From: Gillisella vitis
Lineage (GTDB): Bacteria > Pseudomonadota > Alphaproteobacteria > Rhizobiales > Rhizobiaceae
Assembly: GCF_001541345.2 (NCBI RefSeq)
Contig: NZ_LMVL02000003.1
Coordinates: forward strand, 620,001-684,000
Direction of reading: 5' to 3'
Length of the DNA stretch: 64,000 bases
Of the stretch, positions 15,758 through 25,466 are shown piece after piece. The translations under genes and the position numbers were made by a program. Below the pieces are notes generated by a model. The model saw only the letters and a list, made by a program, of their open reading frames with translations, did not search any database and was not told where the DNA came from. Numbering within the stretch: position 1 is the first letter of the stretch; each line of letters starts with the position of its first letter.

Positions 15758-17758
15758 ATGTCCGACACCGTTTCCCTTACATTTCCCGATGGTTCCGTGC
15801 GCAGCTTTGCGGCTGGCGCGACCGGTCGTGATGTCGCCGAATCGATTTCCAAGTCGCTGGCCAAGAAGGCCGTGGCCATTGCGCTCGATGGCGTTGTGCG
15901 TGACCTCGCCGACCCGGTCGTCGATGGAAAAATCGAGATCGTTACCCGCACCGATCCGCGGGCGCTGGAACTGATCCGTCACGACACCGCCCATGTTCTC
16001 GCCGAAGCGGTGCAAGAATTGTGGCCCGATACGCAGGTGACCATCGGTCCGGTGATCGAAAACGGTTTCTATTACGATTTTGCCCGCAAAGAGCCTTTCA
16101 CGCTGGATGATCTGCCGAAGATCGAAAAGAAAATGAAAGAAGTCATCCAACGCAATCAGCCGTTCCGCAAGGAAGTCTGGTCGCGTGAAAAGGCGCGCGA
16201 AGTGTTTGCCGCCAAGGGTGAGTCCTACAAGGTCGAGCTGATCGACGCCATTCCTGAAGATCAGGACATCAAGATCTATTATCAGGGTGACTGGTTCGAT
16301 CCTTGCCGTGGGCCGCATATGGCCTCCACCGGCCAGATCGGCACGGCCTTCAAGCTGATGAAGGTGGCCGGTGCCTATTGGCGCGGCGACAGCAACAATC
16401 CGATGCTGACGCGCATCTACGGGACGGCCTTTGCTGAGCAAGAACAGCTCGACAATTACCTGCATATCCTGGCGGAAGCCGAAAAGCGGGATCACCGCAA
16501 ACTGGGCCGTGAAATGGACCTGTTCCATTTCCAGGAAGAAGGCCCGGGCGTGGTGTTCTGGCATGGCAAAGGCTGGAAAATGTTCCAGTCGCTGACTGCC
16601 TATATGCGCCGCCGCTTGGCCAATACCTATCAGGAAGTCAACGCGCCGCAGGTGCTGGATAAATCGCTCTGGGAAACCTCCGGCCACTGGGGCTGGTATC
16701 AGGAAAACATGTTCGCGGTGAAATCCGCCCATGCCTTTACCAACCCGAACGATCCGGAAGCTGATCAGCGCGTATTTGCCTTGAAGCCCATGAACTGCCC
16801 CGGTCATGTGCAGATTTTTAAGCATGGGTTGAAGTCTTACCGCGAACTGCCTGTTCGCCTTGCGGAATTTGGCCTCGTGCATCGCTATGAAGCGTCCGGC
16901 GCTTTGCATGGCCTGATGCGCGTGCGCGGCTTCACGCAGGACGATGCGCATGTGTTCTGCACGGAAGAGCAGATGGCGGCGGAATGCCTGCGGATCAACG
17001 ACCTGATCCTGTCGGTCTATGAGGATTTCGGCTTCAAGGAAGTCGTCGTCAAGCTTTCGACCCGCCCGGAAAAGCGTGTTGGCTCCGACGAACTTTGGGA
17101 TCGCGCCGAAAGCGTGATGACAGAAGTGTTGAAGGCCATCGAAGAGCAGTCCGGTGGGCGCATCAAGACTGGTATTCTGCCGGGCGAGGGTGCGTTCTAC
17201 GGTCCGAAATTCGAATATACGCTGAAGGACGCGATTGGCCGTGAATGGCAATGCGGCACGACGCAGGTGGATTTCAACCTGCCGGAACGCTTTGGTGCCT
17301 TCTATATCGACCAGCATTCGGAAAAGACCCAGCCGGTGATGATCCACCGCGCCATTTGCGGCTCGATGGAGCGGTTCCTTGGCATTCTGATCGAGAATTT
17401 CGCCGGTCACATGCCGTTGTGGTTTGCGCCCTTGCAGGTGGTGGTCGCGACCATTACCTCCGAGGCTGATGACTATGGCCGCGACGTTGCTGAACAGCTG
17501 CGCGATGCCGGTCTCGAAGTGGAAACCGATTTCCGCAACGAAAAGATCAACTACAAGGTTCGTGAGCACTCGGTCGGCAAAGTGCCTGTCATCATCGTCT
17601 GCGGCAAGCGCGAGGCGGAAGAGCGTACGGTCAATATCCGTCGCCTCGGCAGCCAGGATCAGGTGTCGATGACGCTGGATGACGCCATTGCCAGCCTTGT
17701 CGATGAGGCGACACCGCCGGATGTGAAGCGCAAGCGGGCGGCTAGGAAGCTGGCGTAA
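15758..17758 (+). CDS. thrS: Threonyl-tRNA synthetase
   Basis: Charges tRNA-Thr. 666 residues, full length. Domains: TGS (1-64), editing domain with H75-x3-H79 (RHDTAH) and a CRGPH motif, class II catalytic core with zinc Cys in [10 protein letters not shown], motif 2 around [22 protein letters not shown], motif 3 [12 protein letters not shown], and the anticodon-binding domain from about residue 565. AGGAG lies 8 nt before the ATG. A strong hairpin follows the stop. I see no attenuator in the 113-bp leader beyond a CCCGC / GCGGG stem at about 15717-15734. Confidence 0.98.
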   Translation: MSDTVSLTFPDGSVRSFAAGATGRDVAESISKSLAKKAVAIALDGVVRDLADPVVDGKIEIVTRTDPRALELIRHDTAHVLAEAVQELWPDTQVTIGPVIENGFYYDFARKEPFTLDDLPKIEKKMKEVIQRNQPFRKEVWSREKAREVFAAKGESYKVELIDAIPEDQDIKIYYQGDWFDPCRGPHMASTGQIGTAFKLMKVAGAYWRGDSNNPMLTRIYGTAFAEQEQLDNYLHILAEAEKRDHRKLGREMDLFHFQEEGPGVVFWHGKGWKMFQSLTAYMRRRLANTYQEVNAPQVLDKSLWETSGHWGWYQENMFAVKSAHAFTNPNDPEADQRVFALKPMNCPGHVQIFKHGLKSYRELPVRLAEFGLVHRYEASGALHGLMRVRGFTQDDAHVFCTEEQMAAECLRINDLILSVYEDFGFKEVVVKLSTRPEKRVGSDELWDRAESVMTEVLKAIEEQSGGRIKTGILPGEGAFYGPKFEYTLKDAIGREWQCGTTQVDFNLPERFGAFYIDQHSEKTQPVMIHRAICGSMERFLGILIENFAGHMPLWFAPLQVVVATITSEADDYGRDVAEQLRDAGLEVETDFRNEKINYKVREHSVGKVPVIIVCGKREAEERTVNIRRLGSQDQVSMTLDDAIASLVDEATPPDVKRKRAARKLA

Positions 17759-17769
17759 GGGTTTTCCAA

Positions 17770-17798
17770 AGCAAGGGGCGGTATTTTCGCCCCTTGCT
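17770..17798. terminator. Bidirectional terminator hairpin between convergent genes
   Basis: Perfect 11-bp stem AGCAAGGGGCG / CGCCCCTTGCT with a GTATTTT loop, 12 nt after thrS and 9 nt after the convergent gene. T-runs are weak on both sides. Confidence 0.65.
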
Positions 17799-17806
17799 AT
17801 GCCCGG

Positions 17807-18355
17807 TCAATGGTTGGGCGTATATGGCAGCGATGAATGCTGGATATTGATTTTCAGATGGCCATCTGCGGTTTTGATAAAGCCTATGGTGTAATCGGCT
17901 TTGGTCACTGAGCCGTCCTTGGCGGTAAAGTAGTAGTTGCCCATGGAGATTGCTGTTTTGCAGTCGTAAATGATGGCGTGGTTTTCAAACCGCACATTCG
18001 TATAGGGCGTCAGCGCAAATCCGTGGTCTTCTGCCAATCTTCCGGTGACGAAATAGGATAGCGCGTCTTCAGGCGTATCTCGAAACTCAACCACTGATGC
18101 CTTGGTCGGCTTGAACAGGACGGTTCCTTCCTGATAGCCGTAAGCGTCAGCTATGAATTTTGTTGCCACGGCTCTTGCGTCTTGCGCTGCCCCGATTTCG
18201 ACCAATCCTTTCCCCCATCTCTCCTCTGCCTGAATCACATCGGCTTCGCTGATTGCGGCTGGGCAGTTTTCCGCCCGGCTTGCACTTGATGACATCAAAA
18301 CCGATGTCATTACAAAAGTTAAAAATATAAATTTCTCTATCATATAATAATCCAA
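17807..18355 (-). CDS. Secreted protein with an NTF2/SnoaL-like appearance, function unknown
   Basis: A 182-residue protein with a signal peptide (FIFLTFVMTSVLMSSSASRA). The mature region (EERWGKGLVEIG..ARAVATKFIADAYGYQEGTVLFKPTKA..) has the layout of small NTF2-like folds: a first helix, then alternating strands ending SVTKADYTIGFIKTADGHLKI. Similar proteins are sometimes labelled phosphoribosyl-AMP cyclohydrolase in databases, which has no support here; the real HisI is at 12934. Probably periplasmic. ATGs at codons 1 and 5 are both possible starts. Confidence 0.6.
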   Translation of the reverse strand: MDYYMIEKFIFLTFVMTSVLMSSSASRAENCPAAISEADVIQAEERWGKGLVEIGAAQDARAVATKFIADAYGYQEGTVLFKPTKASVVEFRDTPEDALSYFVTGRLAEDHGFALTPYTNVRFENHAIIYDCKTAISMGNYYFTAKDGSVTKADYTIGFIKTADGHLKINIQHSSLPYTPNH

Positions 18356-18620
18356 TATTTGTACTGTGGAATTACATCGATAAAGATCTGGTATTTTGCT
18401 CTCGGATAATAGATGGGGAAAGTTCCGAGCTTTGAAGCTTAAAAAATGCTTTTAGGTGGTCAGGTTTATGAGATGGTTGCTTGCCGATTTTTTGCGGGAA
18501 AAGGCATGGTTGCCTCACTGAGTTGATATTCAGAAGTCAATCAATTGAAAAGAAAGGGAATTTTCTGTAAGCCTTCCATCAACGACATTGTAACCGTCAA
18601 TCCCACGCAGGACCATCGCC

Positions 18621-19517
18621 TTGCTCAATGCCATCGCCCATTCCGAACTGATTGCCGTCTTGACGGCTGTGACCGGCGACGAGCCTCGGGTCATGACGGT
18701 GCGGGGTGGCGATGCCCTGCCGTCTGGTCCCTTCGAGCTTGGCCATCGCAGCCTGCAAGGCGGCCTTCGGGAATGGATCGAGGATCAGACCGGGCATCCG
18801 GTCGGCTATCTGGAACAGCTCTACACCTTTGCTGACCGGGATCGTGATACAGATGTCGGCGGTGGACGGACGATTTCGATCAGCTATCTGGGTCTGGTGC
18901 GCGAACAGGCCGCGCCCGGCGCCGGACGGCCCGGCTGGCATGGGTGGTACGAATATTTCCCCTGGGAAGACCGCCGCAACGGACCACCGGAGAGCTTGGC
19001 CCGCATTGTCGATGCCCTTCAGGCGTGGGTGGTGGCCGATACCAGCCGGCGCGAACATCGCCAGCGCAGGCTCGATTTTTCCTTCGGGCTGAACGGCATG
19101 GATTGGAACGAGGATCTGGTCTTGCAGCGTTATGAGCTGATGTATGAGGCCGGTTTGGTGCAGGAAGCCGGTGCTGCTGAAGCCTCGGGCCGGGTGATGG
19201 TTGGCGATCATCGCCGCATCCTGGCGACCGGCATTGCGCGTCTGCGCGCCAAGATCAAATATCGCCCTGTCGTGTTCGAGTTGATGCCGGAAAGCTTTAC
19301 GCTCTCCCAACTGCAACGCTGTGTCGAGGCGCTGGCTGGCCTTACGCTTCACAAACCAAATTTCCGCCGTCAGATTGACCAGCAAGAACTGATCGAGGAG
19401 ACTGGCGAGATGGCAAGCGAGACGGGCGGACGCCCGGCAAAACTTTTCCGCTATCGCCACGCTGTGTTGGAAGCCCGCGCCTTGTCCGGCTCGAAGCTGC
19501 CGCTGTCTAGGTCATAA
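18621..19517 (+). CDS. nrtR: NrtR: Nudix-related repressor of NAD biosynthesis
   Basis: A 298-residue protein of the NrtR family: an N-terminal Nudix-fold effector domain without hydrolase residues (about 1-170; ISYLGLVREQAAPG, WYEYFPWEDRR) and a C-terminal winged helix (about 215-298; VFELMPESFTLSQLQRCVEAL, KPNFRRQI). NrtR binds ADP-ribose or related nucleotides and represses NAD synthesis or salvage genes. It sits 170 bp before nadABC in the same direction, which supports this role strongly. No in-frame ATG exists near the front; TTG at 18621 with AGGA 8 nt upstream is the best start. Confidence 0.88.
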   Translation: MLNAIAHSELIAVLTAVTGDEPRVMTVRGGDALPSGPFELGHRSLQGGLREWIEDQTGHPVGYLEQLYTFADRDRDTDVGGGRTISISYLGLVREQAAPGAGRPGWHGWYEYFPWEDRRNGPPESLARIVDALQAWVVADTSRREHRQRRLDFSFGLNGMDWNEDLVLQRYELMYEAGLVQEAGAAEASGRVMVGDHRRILATGIARLRAKIKYRPVVFELMPESFTLSQLQRCVEALAGLTLHKPNFRRQIDQQELIEETGEMASETGGRPAKLFRYRHAVLEARALSGSKLPLSRS

Positions 19518-19656
19518 ATCACTGATATTAAGAGATTTAATGAGGTGCAATCTTCTTTGTGGAGGTGCATCAGGGGTCGTTTTGTCGTTTTCATAAAAAT
19601 AATTGTCGTGCGATTGACATAAACTCTAATCGAGAATAACTCTTGGCTTGAGGATA

Positions 19657-19671
19657 TACTCAAAATGAGTA
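19657..19671. promoter_or_regulatory. Palindrome before nadA, candidate NrtR operator
   Basis: TACTCA-AAA-TGAGTA, a perfect 6-bp inverted repeat 15 nt before the nadA start codon. A TTGACA (19614-19619) with a poor -10 (TAACTC, 17 bp away) would place transcription start just before it, so a bound repressor would block nadA. The assignment to NrtR is inferred from position and from the adjacent nrtR gene. Confidence 0.6.
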
Positions 19672-19686
19672 GAAAAGGGAAAGCCG

Positions 19687-20658
19687 ATGAATACCGCCCC
19701 TTCACTGTCAACGCTCTATGACCGGGTTTCCAGGGTTATCCCGAGGGCCGAGTGGATGTCTTTCGAGGATGATATCGCTGCGATCCTGGAGCTGAAGAAG
19801 CGCCGCAATGCCGTGATCCTTGCTCACAACTATCAGACACCGGAGATTTTCCATGGCGTTGCCGATATTGTCGGCGACAGTCTGGCGCTGGCCCGCAAGG
19901 CCATGGAAGTCGATGCGGATGTGATCGTGCTGGCGGGCGTGCATTTCATGGCCGAGACCGCCAAGCTGCTTAACCCCACAAAAACCGTGTTGATTCCCGA
20001 TATGGCGGCGGGCTGTTCGCTGGCCGACTCGATCACGCCTGAGGATATTGCCCTGTTGCGTGCCGCCCATTCCGGCGTGCCTGTGATCACCTATGTCAAT
20101 ACGTCTGCGGCAGTGAAGGCGGCCTCCGACATTTGCTGCACGTCCGGCAATGCAAAGGCCGTGGTCGAAAGCCTCGGCGAGCCGAAAGTGCTGATGATCC
20201 CGGACGAATATCTGGCCCGCAACGTGGCGCGCGAAACCAATGTCGAAATCATCGCCTGGCACGGCCATTGCGAGGTCCACGAACTGTTCACCGCAGGCGA
20301 TATTGCCGAGCTGCGCGAGGCCAATCCCGGCGTCGTCGTGCTCGCCCATCCCGAATGTCCGCCGGATGTGGTTGCGGCGGCGGATTTTGCCGGATCGACG
20401 GCGGTGATGTCGGATTATGTCGCCAGCCATAAACCGGCCCGTGTGGTACTGCTGACGGAATGCTCGATGAGCGACAATGTCGCTGTCCATCATCCCGATG
20501 TGGATTTCGTACGGCCCTGCAATCTATGCCCGCATATGAAGCGGATCACGCTTGCCAATATTCGCCAGGCACTGGAGGAAAACCGTCAGGAAGTGACGGT
20601 CGATCCAGCCATTGCCGATGCCGCGCGCCGGGCGGTGGAAAGGATGCTGGCGGTATGA
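19687..20658 (+). CDS. nadA: Quinolinate synthase NadA
   Basis: Condenses iminoaspartate with dihydroxyacetone phosphate to quinolinate, the second step of de novo NAD synthesis; a [4Fe-4S] enzyme. 323 residues. Motifs: [56 protein letters not shown] and [11 protein letters not shown], which include the cluster cysteines. AAAGGGAAA precedes the ATG. The stop overlaps nadB (ATGA), so nadA, nadB and nadC form one operon. Confidence 0.97.
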   Translation: MNTAPSLSTLYDRVSRVIPRAEWMSFEDDIAAILELKKRRNAVILAHNYQTPEIFHGVADIVGDSLALARKAMEVDADVIVLAGVHFMAETAKLLNPTKTVLIPDMAAGCSLADSITPEDIALLRAAHSGVPVITYVNTSAAVKAASDICCTSGNAKAVVESLGEPKVLMIPDEYLARNVARETNVEIIAWHGHCEVHELFTAGDIAELREANPGVVVLAHPECPPDVVAAADFAGSTAVMSDYVASHKPARVVLLTECSMSDNVAVHHPDVDFVRPCNLCPHMKRITLANIRQALEENRQEVTVDPAIADAARRAVERMLAV

Positions 20659-22202
20659 GCACGCTGGAGACTATAGAGGATCGGATCATCGTGATCGGCA
20701 GTGGTTTAGCCGGTCTGGTAACGGCGCTCAGCCTTGCACCGCATCCTGTCACCATTGTCACACGCGCTGCTCTGGGTGCGGAAACCTCCAGCGCCTGGGC
20801 GCAAGGCGGTATTGCTGCTAGCATGGGAACTGATGACAGTGAGGCCCTGCATACGGCAGATACGCTTGCGGCAGGCGATGGACTTTGTGACCCTGATATA
20901 GTCGAGATGATCACATCGGCTGCCCCTGCAGCGATTGCCATGCTCGAACGGTTCGGCGTCCGTTTCGACAGGAATGCCGAGGGCGAGTTGGCGCTGGGCT
21001 TGGAAGCCGCCCATGGCCGCCGTCGCATCGTCCATGCCGGAGGTGACGGGTCCGGCGCGGAAATCATGCGCAGTCTGACGGCAGCGGTGCTGGCCGCGCC
21101 ATCGATTTCGGTGATGAGCGGACTTCAGGTGCGCCGCCTGCTGGTTAATGATGACAGGATAACCGGATTGCTCTGTGCCTCTGCGTCAGGACCGGTGCAG
21201 ATTGCCGCTTCGCGGGTGGTGCTGGCCACCGGCGGCCTTGGCGGTCTTTACGATGGCACTACCAATCCCTCCGGCAATTACGGGCAGGGCATCATGCTCG
21301 CCGCCCGCGCCGGTGCGGTTTTATCAGATATGGAATTCGTGCAATTTCACCCGACGGCGCTGGATGTTCCCCTTTATCCGCAGCCGCTGGTCAGCGAAGC
21401 GGTGCGCGGTGAAGGCGCGGTGCTGATCAATGAGCGTGGCGAGCGGTTCATGGCCTCCACCCCCGGAGCCGAACTTGCGCCGCGTGACGTGGTGGCGCGG
21501 GCGATCAGCGCGGAACGGGCCAGGGGAGGCACGGTTGCCCTTGATGCCCGAACGGCACTTGGTCGCGATTTTTCCCGCCGGTTTCCGGTCATCGATGCGC
21601 TCTGCCGGACGGCTGGAATCGATCCATCAACGCAGCCGATCCCGGTGCGCCCCGCCGCGCATTACCACATGGGCGGTGTGGAGACCGATTGTTTCGGCAG
21701 AACCTCGGTTGCCGGTCTCTGGGCGGCAGGCGAGGTGGCCTGCACCGGTCTGCATGGTGCCAACCGTCTGGCCAGCAACTCGCTGCTGGAAGCGGCAGTG
21801 ATGGGAATGCGGGTCGCAGAGGATGTCGCGGGCGTGGCACCCCGTCAGACGACTCCGTGCCGGCCGCAAGTCGTGCCGCCTGCCGACGATATTGCGCCGG
21901 TTCGGGCGATTGTCTCGGCCCAGCTTGGCGTCTTGCGCGATGAGCGCGGCTTGCAGACGGCAATCGCGGATCTTCTGCCACTCGTTGAAGCAGGCGGTCC
22001 GGCCAGCGACCCGGCTGTGGTGGCGCTGCTGATTGCCGTGTTTGCCCATGCGCGACGCCATTGCGCAGGCGCTCATGCGAGAACCGATTTCCCCCAATCC
22101 TGCCCAGACCCTCTGCGCCAGCGGATGACGCTGGATGACGCTCTGTCCCTTGCCCACGCCGCCGTTTCCCCTGCCTTGCAGCCCTTTGCCCGGAGCGCCT
22201 GA
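20655..22202 (+). CDS. nadB: L-aspartate oxidase NadB
   Basis: FAD flavoprotein that oxidises L-aspartate to iminoaspartate for NadA. 515 residues from ATG 20655, overlapping the nadA stop. Features: N-terminal dinucleotide fold ([14 protein letters not shown]), [37 protein letters not shown] and [14 protein letters not shown], all typical of the succinate dehydrogenase/NadB flavoprotein family. The helical C-terminal domain is present but short. The frame is open upstream within nadA, but those residues are not part of the protein. Confidence 0.96.
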   Translation: MSTLETIEDRIIVIGSGLAGLVTALSLAPHPVTIVTRAALGAETSSAWAQGGIAASMGTDDSEALHTADTLAAGDGLCDPDIVEMITSAAPAAIAMLERFGVRFDRNAEGELALGLEAAHGRRRIVHAGGDGSGAEIMRSLTAAVLAAPSISVMSGLQVRRLLVNDDRITGLLCASASGPVQIAASRVVLATGGLGGLYDGTTNPSGNYGQGIMLAARAGAVLSDMEFVQFHPTALDVPLYPQPLVSEAVRGEGAVLINERGERFMASTPGAELAPRDVVARAISAERARGGTVALDARTALGRDFSRRFPVIDALCRTAGIDPSTQPIPVRPAAHYHMGGVETDCFGRTSVAGLWAAGEVACTGLHGANRLASNSLLEAAVMGMRVAEDVAGVAPRQTTPCRPQVVPPADDIAPVRAIVSAQLGVLRDERGLQTAIADLLPLVEAGGPASDPAVVALLIAVFAHARRHCAGAHARTDFPQSCPDPLRQRMTLDDALSLAHAAVSPALQPFARSA

Positions 22203-22203
22203 C

Positions 22204-23061
22204 ATGTTTTCTCATTCCTTGCCGCGCGTCATCGTCGAGCCGTTGGTGCGCAACGCTCTGACAGAGGATCTCGGCCTTGCAGGCGACATTACCTCTATGG
22301 CGGTCCTCCCGGTGGATCACCGTTCGACGGTGCAGATCGCCAGCCGCCGGGATGGGGTGATTGCCGGATTGGATGCCAGTGCCATCGCCTTCGAACTGGT
22401 CGATCCCGGCCTGGTCATGACCTGCCATGTCAGCGATGGGGCAGCGGTCAAGGCGGGCGATGTTCTGGCAACAATTTCAGGCTCCTCCCGTAGCCTTTTG
22501 ACCGGCGAACGAGTCGCCCTGAACTTCCTCGGCCATCTCTCAGGCATTGCCACGGTGACGCGCCAAATCGTCGATGCCGTTTCCGGTACCAAGGCCGCTG
22601 TGGCTTGTACCCGCAAAACCACGCCGGGCCTGCGGGCGCTGGAGAAATATGCAGTGCGGATGGGGGGTGGCATGAACCACCGCTTCGCGCTCTACGATGC
22701 CGTGCTGATCAAGGACAATCATATCGCTATTGCTGGCAGCGTCACCCAGGCCATTCTGCGGGCGCGGACGGGCGTCGGGCATATGGTCAAAATCGAGGTG
22801 GAAGTCGATACGCTGGAGCAATTACACGAAGCGATGGGGATCGGCGTCGATGCGGTGCTTCTCGACAATATGACGCCGGAGCAATTGGGCCAGGCTGTGG
22901 AAATCGTTGCAGGCCGGTCGATCACCGAGGCATCCGGCGGCATTACACCGCAAACGGCAAGGGCCGTGGCGCAAAGCGGCGTCGATCTGCTATCGGTCGG
23001 CTGGATCACCCATAGCGCGCCGGTGCTGGATATCGGCCTGGATTTTGTCGAGGCGGAGTGA
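22204..23061 (+). CDS. nadC: Nicotinate-nucleotide pyrophosphorylase (quinolinate phosphoribosyltransferase) NadC
   Basis: Converts quinolinate and PRPP to nicotinate mononucleotide, completing the NadBAC route. 285 residues from ATG 22204, one base after the nadB stop. Signature residues: RKTTPGLRALEKYAV, GGGMNHRFALYDAVLIKDNH, KIEVEVDTLEQ and the ASGGITPQT loop. The gene ends 6 nt from the end of a convergent gene, with no room for a separate terminator. Confidence 0.97.
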   Translation: MFSHSLPRVIVEPLVRNALTEDLGLAGDITSMAVLPVDHRSTVQIASRRDGVIAGLDASAIAFELVDPGLVMTCHVSDGAAVKAGDVLATISGSSRSLLTGERVALNFLGHLSGIATVTRQIVDAVSGTKAAVACTRKTTPGLRALEKYAVRMGGGMNHRFALYDAVLIKDNHIAIAGSVTQAILRARTGVGHMVKIEVEVDTLEQLHEAMGIGVDAVLLDNMTPEQLGQAVEIVAGRSITEASGGITPQTARAVAQSGVDLLSVGWITHSAPVLDIGLDFVEAE

Positions 23062-23067
23062 GGACAC

Positions 23068-24054
23068 TCAGTTGGTGTCGTATCCGGCCTGTTGTTGAAC
23101 ATTCTGCTGGCTGTCTTTCAGCAGCAGTTCGACATCGGCGTTTACCCCGGCTTTCACCTGAAATTCCTTCTGGTAGATCCGATCCTTGTTGCGGGCGATC
23201 GCGGTGTAATTGCCTTCCGATAGAACCAGAACCGGATAGGCGCTGACGCTTTCGGCCACGGCATCGCCGGAAGAGGTCAGGATCGACCAGGCGGTATCGG
23301 CAATCGCTTCGCCACCGGGTTCCGAGACCAGCTTGAAATTCATCTGGGCGGCACGGTGCTGGAGCGTCGCCTCGGTGATCTTGCCGGCTTCGACCTTGAT
23401 ATCGGCGCGCACCAGCGCATTGACTTCGCCATATTGCGAGACGACGTGATAGGTGCCGGAATTGAGGCTGACGAGGGTATTGGGCTCGATATTGTCCATG
23501 ATCAGGCCGCGATCATTGTCTTCAGGGCCATCGCCTGCGTAGATTTTGAATTTCAGTTTGGAGGGCTTGATGCGGGTATCGGGGCCGGAAACGGCATTCA
23601 AGACCATGCCGCCGGCATCCAGCACCATGACCTGCTTTTGCACTTCGCCGTCGGTAGGCACATCGAGCTTGCGGGTAACGCCCGCCCGCCCAAACGACAC
23701 GTTGACGAAATAATCTCCGGGCGCCAATTGCAGTTCCGCCGAGCCGCCCTGGCTGCTGGCGACCATCGGCAATTTGCCGTCGCTGCCAGCAATCGGGCTA
23801 TAGACTCGCCATTCCAGGCCTTGCTGCAAGGGCTGTCCCTCATTGTCGAGCTTTGCCTCAAACCGGATGAGCTTGGAATGGGACTGGGGGGCAGGGGCAA
23901 TCGGCGTGGAAAACGCATTCAGCTTCGGCATTTTCGCCGTGCTATCCAATTGCTTGAATGATTTGAAAGCATCCTCGGCCATGCCGGGTCCGGCGCTTGC
24001 CGCCAGCAGCGAGGCCGCGAGGATCAGGGGAAGACGGCAGGAAAAAGATATCAT
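23068..24054 (-). CDS. Secreted protein with three beta-rich repeats, function unknown
   Basis: A 328-residue protein from ATG 24054, with a signal peptide (LPLILAASLLAASAGPGMA). The mature part seems to hold three related beta-sandwich-like units, each with a strand-turn motif: LAPGDYFVNV, LNSGTYHVVS and LSEGNYTAIA, near residues 125, 220 and 290. This resembles carboxypeptidase-regulatory-like or CNA-B-type folds, but I cannot name a family. No catalytic motif seen. The frame is open about 230 bp further upstream, without signal-peptide character. No clear ribosome site. Probably periplasmic. Confidence 0.65.
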   Translation of the reverse strand: MISFSCRLPLILAASLLAASAGPGMAEDAFKSFKQLDSTAKMPKLNAFSTPIAPAPQSHSKLIRFEAKLDNEGQPLQQGLEWRVYSPIAGSDGKLPMVASSQGGSAELQLAPGDYFVNVSFGRAGVTRKLDVPTDGEVQKQVMVLDAGGMVLNAVSGPDTRIKPSKLKFKIYAGDGPEDNDRGLIMDNIEPNTLVSLNSGTYHVVSQYGEVNALVRADIKVEAGKITEATLQHRAAQMNFKLVSEPGGEAIADTAWSILTSSGDAVAESVSAYPVLVLSEGNYTAIARNKDRIYQKEFQVKAGVNADVELLLKDSQQNVQQQAGYDTN

Positions 24055-24276
24055 ATGAATGCCCGACCGATTCAACCGCGATGATTGGCGTGTTGATCGG
24101 CTGGTACTACAATCCGACCGCCAAGGCAAATTCAAGGCTTGCAATTTCCTGAATTTTCTACTCCAGTTTTCCCGTATTCGGGCTCCGAATTCCGACGCTT
24201 TCGCATGGCGGGCTTTCACAACGACTGATCTGACTTTCTTCAAGGCTCCGCCGATCTTCAAGGAAAAGACGTTAAC

Positions 24277-24861
24277 ATGTACGAACATATCACCCTTCTC
24301 GATTATTTGGCCACCCGTCGTTCCGTTCCGGCTTTTCAGATGTGCGAGCCCGGTCCCTCCAGATTAGAACTTGAATCTATCCTAAAGCTTTCGGTACGCG
24401 TGCCCGATCACGGCAAGATCGCACCCTGGCGCTTCATCGTCTATCGCGGCGACAAGCGGGTTGAAATCGGCGAGGCGCTGCTGGCCATGGCATTGGAGAA
24501 AAAGCCGGAGCTGGATGAGGAGATGGTCAAGGTGGAGCGCGCCCGCTTTACCCGCGCCCCTGTGGTGATCGGCCTGATCAGCACGGCGGGACCGCATCCC
24601 AAGGTGCCGGAATGGGAGCAGGTCATGTCGGCGGGTGCCGTCTGCCTTAATCTGCTGATGGCGGCCAACGCCCATGGCTATGTGGCCAATTGGCTATCCG
24701 AATGGTTTGCCTTCGATGAAAAGGCGTTTCCCTTGCTGGGTATCAAGCCGGGCGAGAAGGTGGCGGGCTTTATTCACATGGGGTCCACGACATTTCCGAT
24801 TGTCGAGCGCCCGCGTCCGAGCATAGATGACGTGGTGAGCTGGATGGGAGACACGGATTGA
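24277..24861 (+). CDS. Nitroreductase-family flavoprotein
   Basis: A 194-residue FMN-dependent oxidoreductase. The N-terminal [11 protein letters not shown] and [16 protein letters not shown] fit the FMN-binding start of the nitroreductase family; the closest type I recognise is YdjA-like single-domain nitroreductases. Substrate unknown. The stop overlaps the start of the next gene (TGATG), so the two are coupled. It lies divergent from the secreted-protein gene, with about 220 bp between. Confidence 0.88.
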   Translation: MYEHITLLDYLATRRSVPAFQMCEPGPSRLELESILKLSVRVPDHGKIAPWRFIVYRGDKRVEIGEALLAMALEKKPELDEEMVKVERARFTRAPVVIGLISTAGPHPKVPEWEQVMSAGAVCLNLLMAANAHGYVANWLSEWFAFDEKAFPLLGIKPGEKVAGFIHMGSTTFPIVERPRPSIDDVVSWMGDTD

Positions 24862-25466
24862 TGTTTTACGAAACCAAGACCAACGCCCATGGCATGGCGC
24901 ACGATCCGTTCAAGGCCGTGGTCTCGCCACGTCCTATCGGCTGGATTGGATCGAAGGGCCGGGATGGATCGTTCAATCTGGCGCCCTATTCCTTTTTCAA
25001 CGCCATTTCCGACAAGCCGAAAATGGTGATGTTTTCCTCCTCCGGCCGCAAGGACAGCCTTCGCAATGTGGAGGAAACCGGCTGCTTCACGGCCAATTTC
25101 GTCAGCAGCGACTTAGGTGAGGCCATGAACCGGTCTTCGGCACCGGCAGCTTATGGCACGAGCGAATTCGATCTTGCCGGGCTGACCCCGGTCATGGCCC
25201 GGCTGGTGGACGCGCCTTATGTGGACGAAGCCTATGCGGTGCTGGAATGCAAGGTCACCGAGGTGATTTCGCCAAAGACGCTGTTGGGCGAACCCAGTGA
25301 GAATTTCGTGGTGTTCGGCGAAGTGGTCGGCATTCATCTGGCCGACAGTGCCATGCGCGATGGCCGGTTCGATGTGACGCTGGTGCAACCGCTATCGCGG
25401 CTGGGCTATCTGGACTATGCGGCCGTAACCGAAGTGTTTCAGATGGTGCGGCCCTCAAAGGCCTGA
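24861..25466 (+). CDS. Flavin reductase-like (FMN-binding split barrel) protein
   Basis: A 201-residue protein of the flavin reductase-like FMN-binding family: AVVSPRPIGWIGSKG, NLAPYSFFNAISDKPKMVMFS and a later CFTANFVSSDLGEAMN are typical. Such proteins bind FMN and use NAD(P)H or act without a known partner. Coupling with the nitroreductase suggests a two-flavoprotein unit acting on the same substrate or supplying reduced flavin; this is inference. The 3' end overlaps the convergent gene by 12 nt. Confidence 0.85.
   Translation: MFYETKTNAHGMAHDPFKAVVSPRPIGWIGSKGRDGSFNLAPYSFFNAISDKPKMVMFSSSGRKDSLRNVEETGCFTANFVSSDLGEAMNRSSAPAAYGTSEFDLAGLTPVMARLVDAPYVDEAYAVLECKVTEVISPKTLLGEPSENFVVFGEVVGIHLADSAMRDGRFDVTLVQPLSRLGYLDYAAVTEVFQMVRPSKA

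Noticed and set aside
15554..17569. A 671-codon minus-strand open frame opposite thrS
   Set aside because: thrS is certain on the plus strand; the antisense frame reads as His/Phe-rich sequence without domains and results from codon bias in GC-rich DNA.
17807..18355. Phosphoribosyl-AMP cyclohydrolase as the function of the secreted protein
   Set aside because: It lacks the HisI metal motifs and has a signal peptide; a true hisI is present at 12934-13392.
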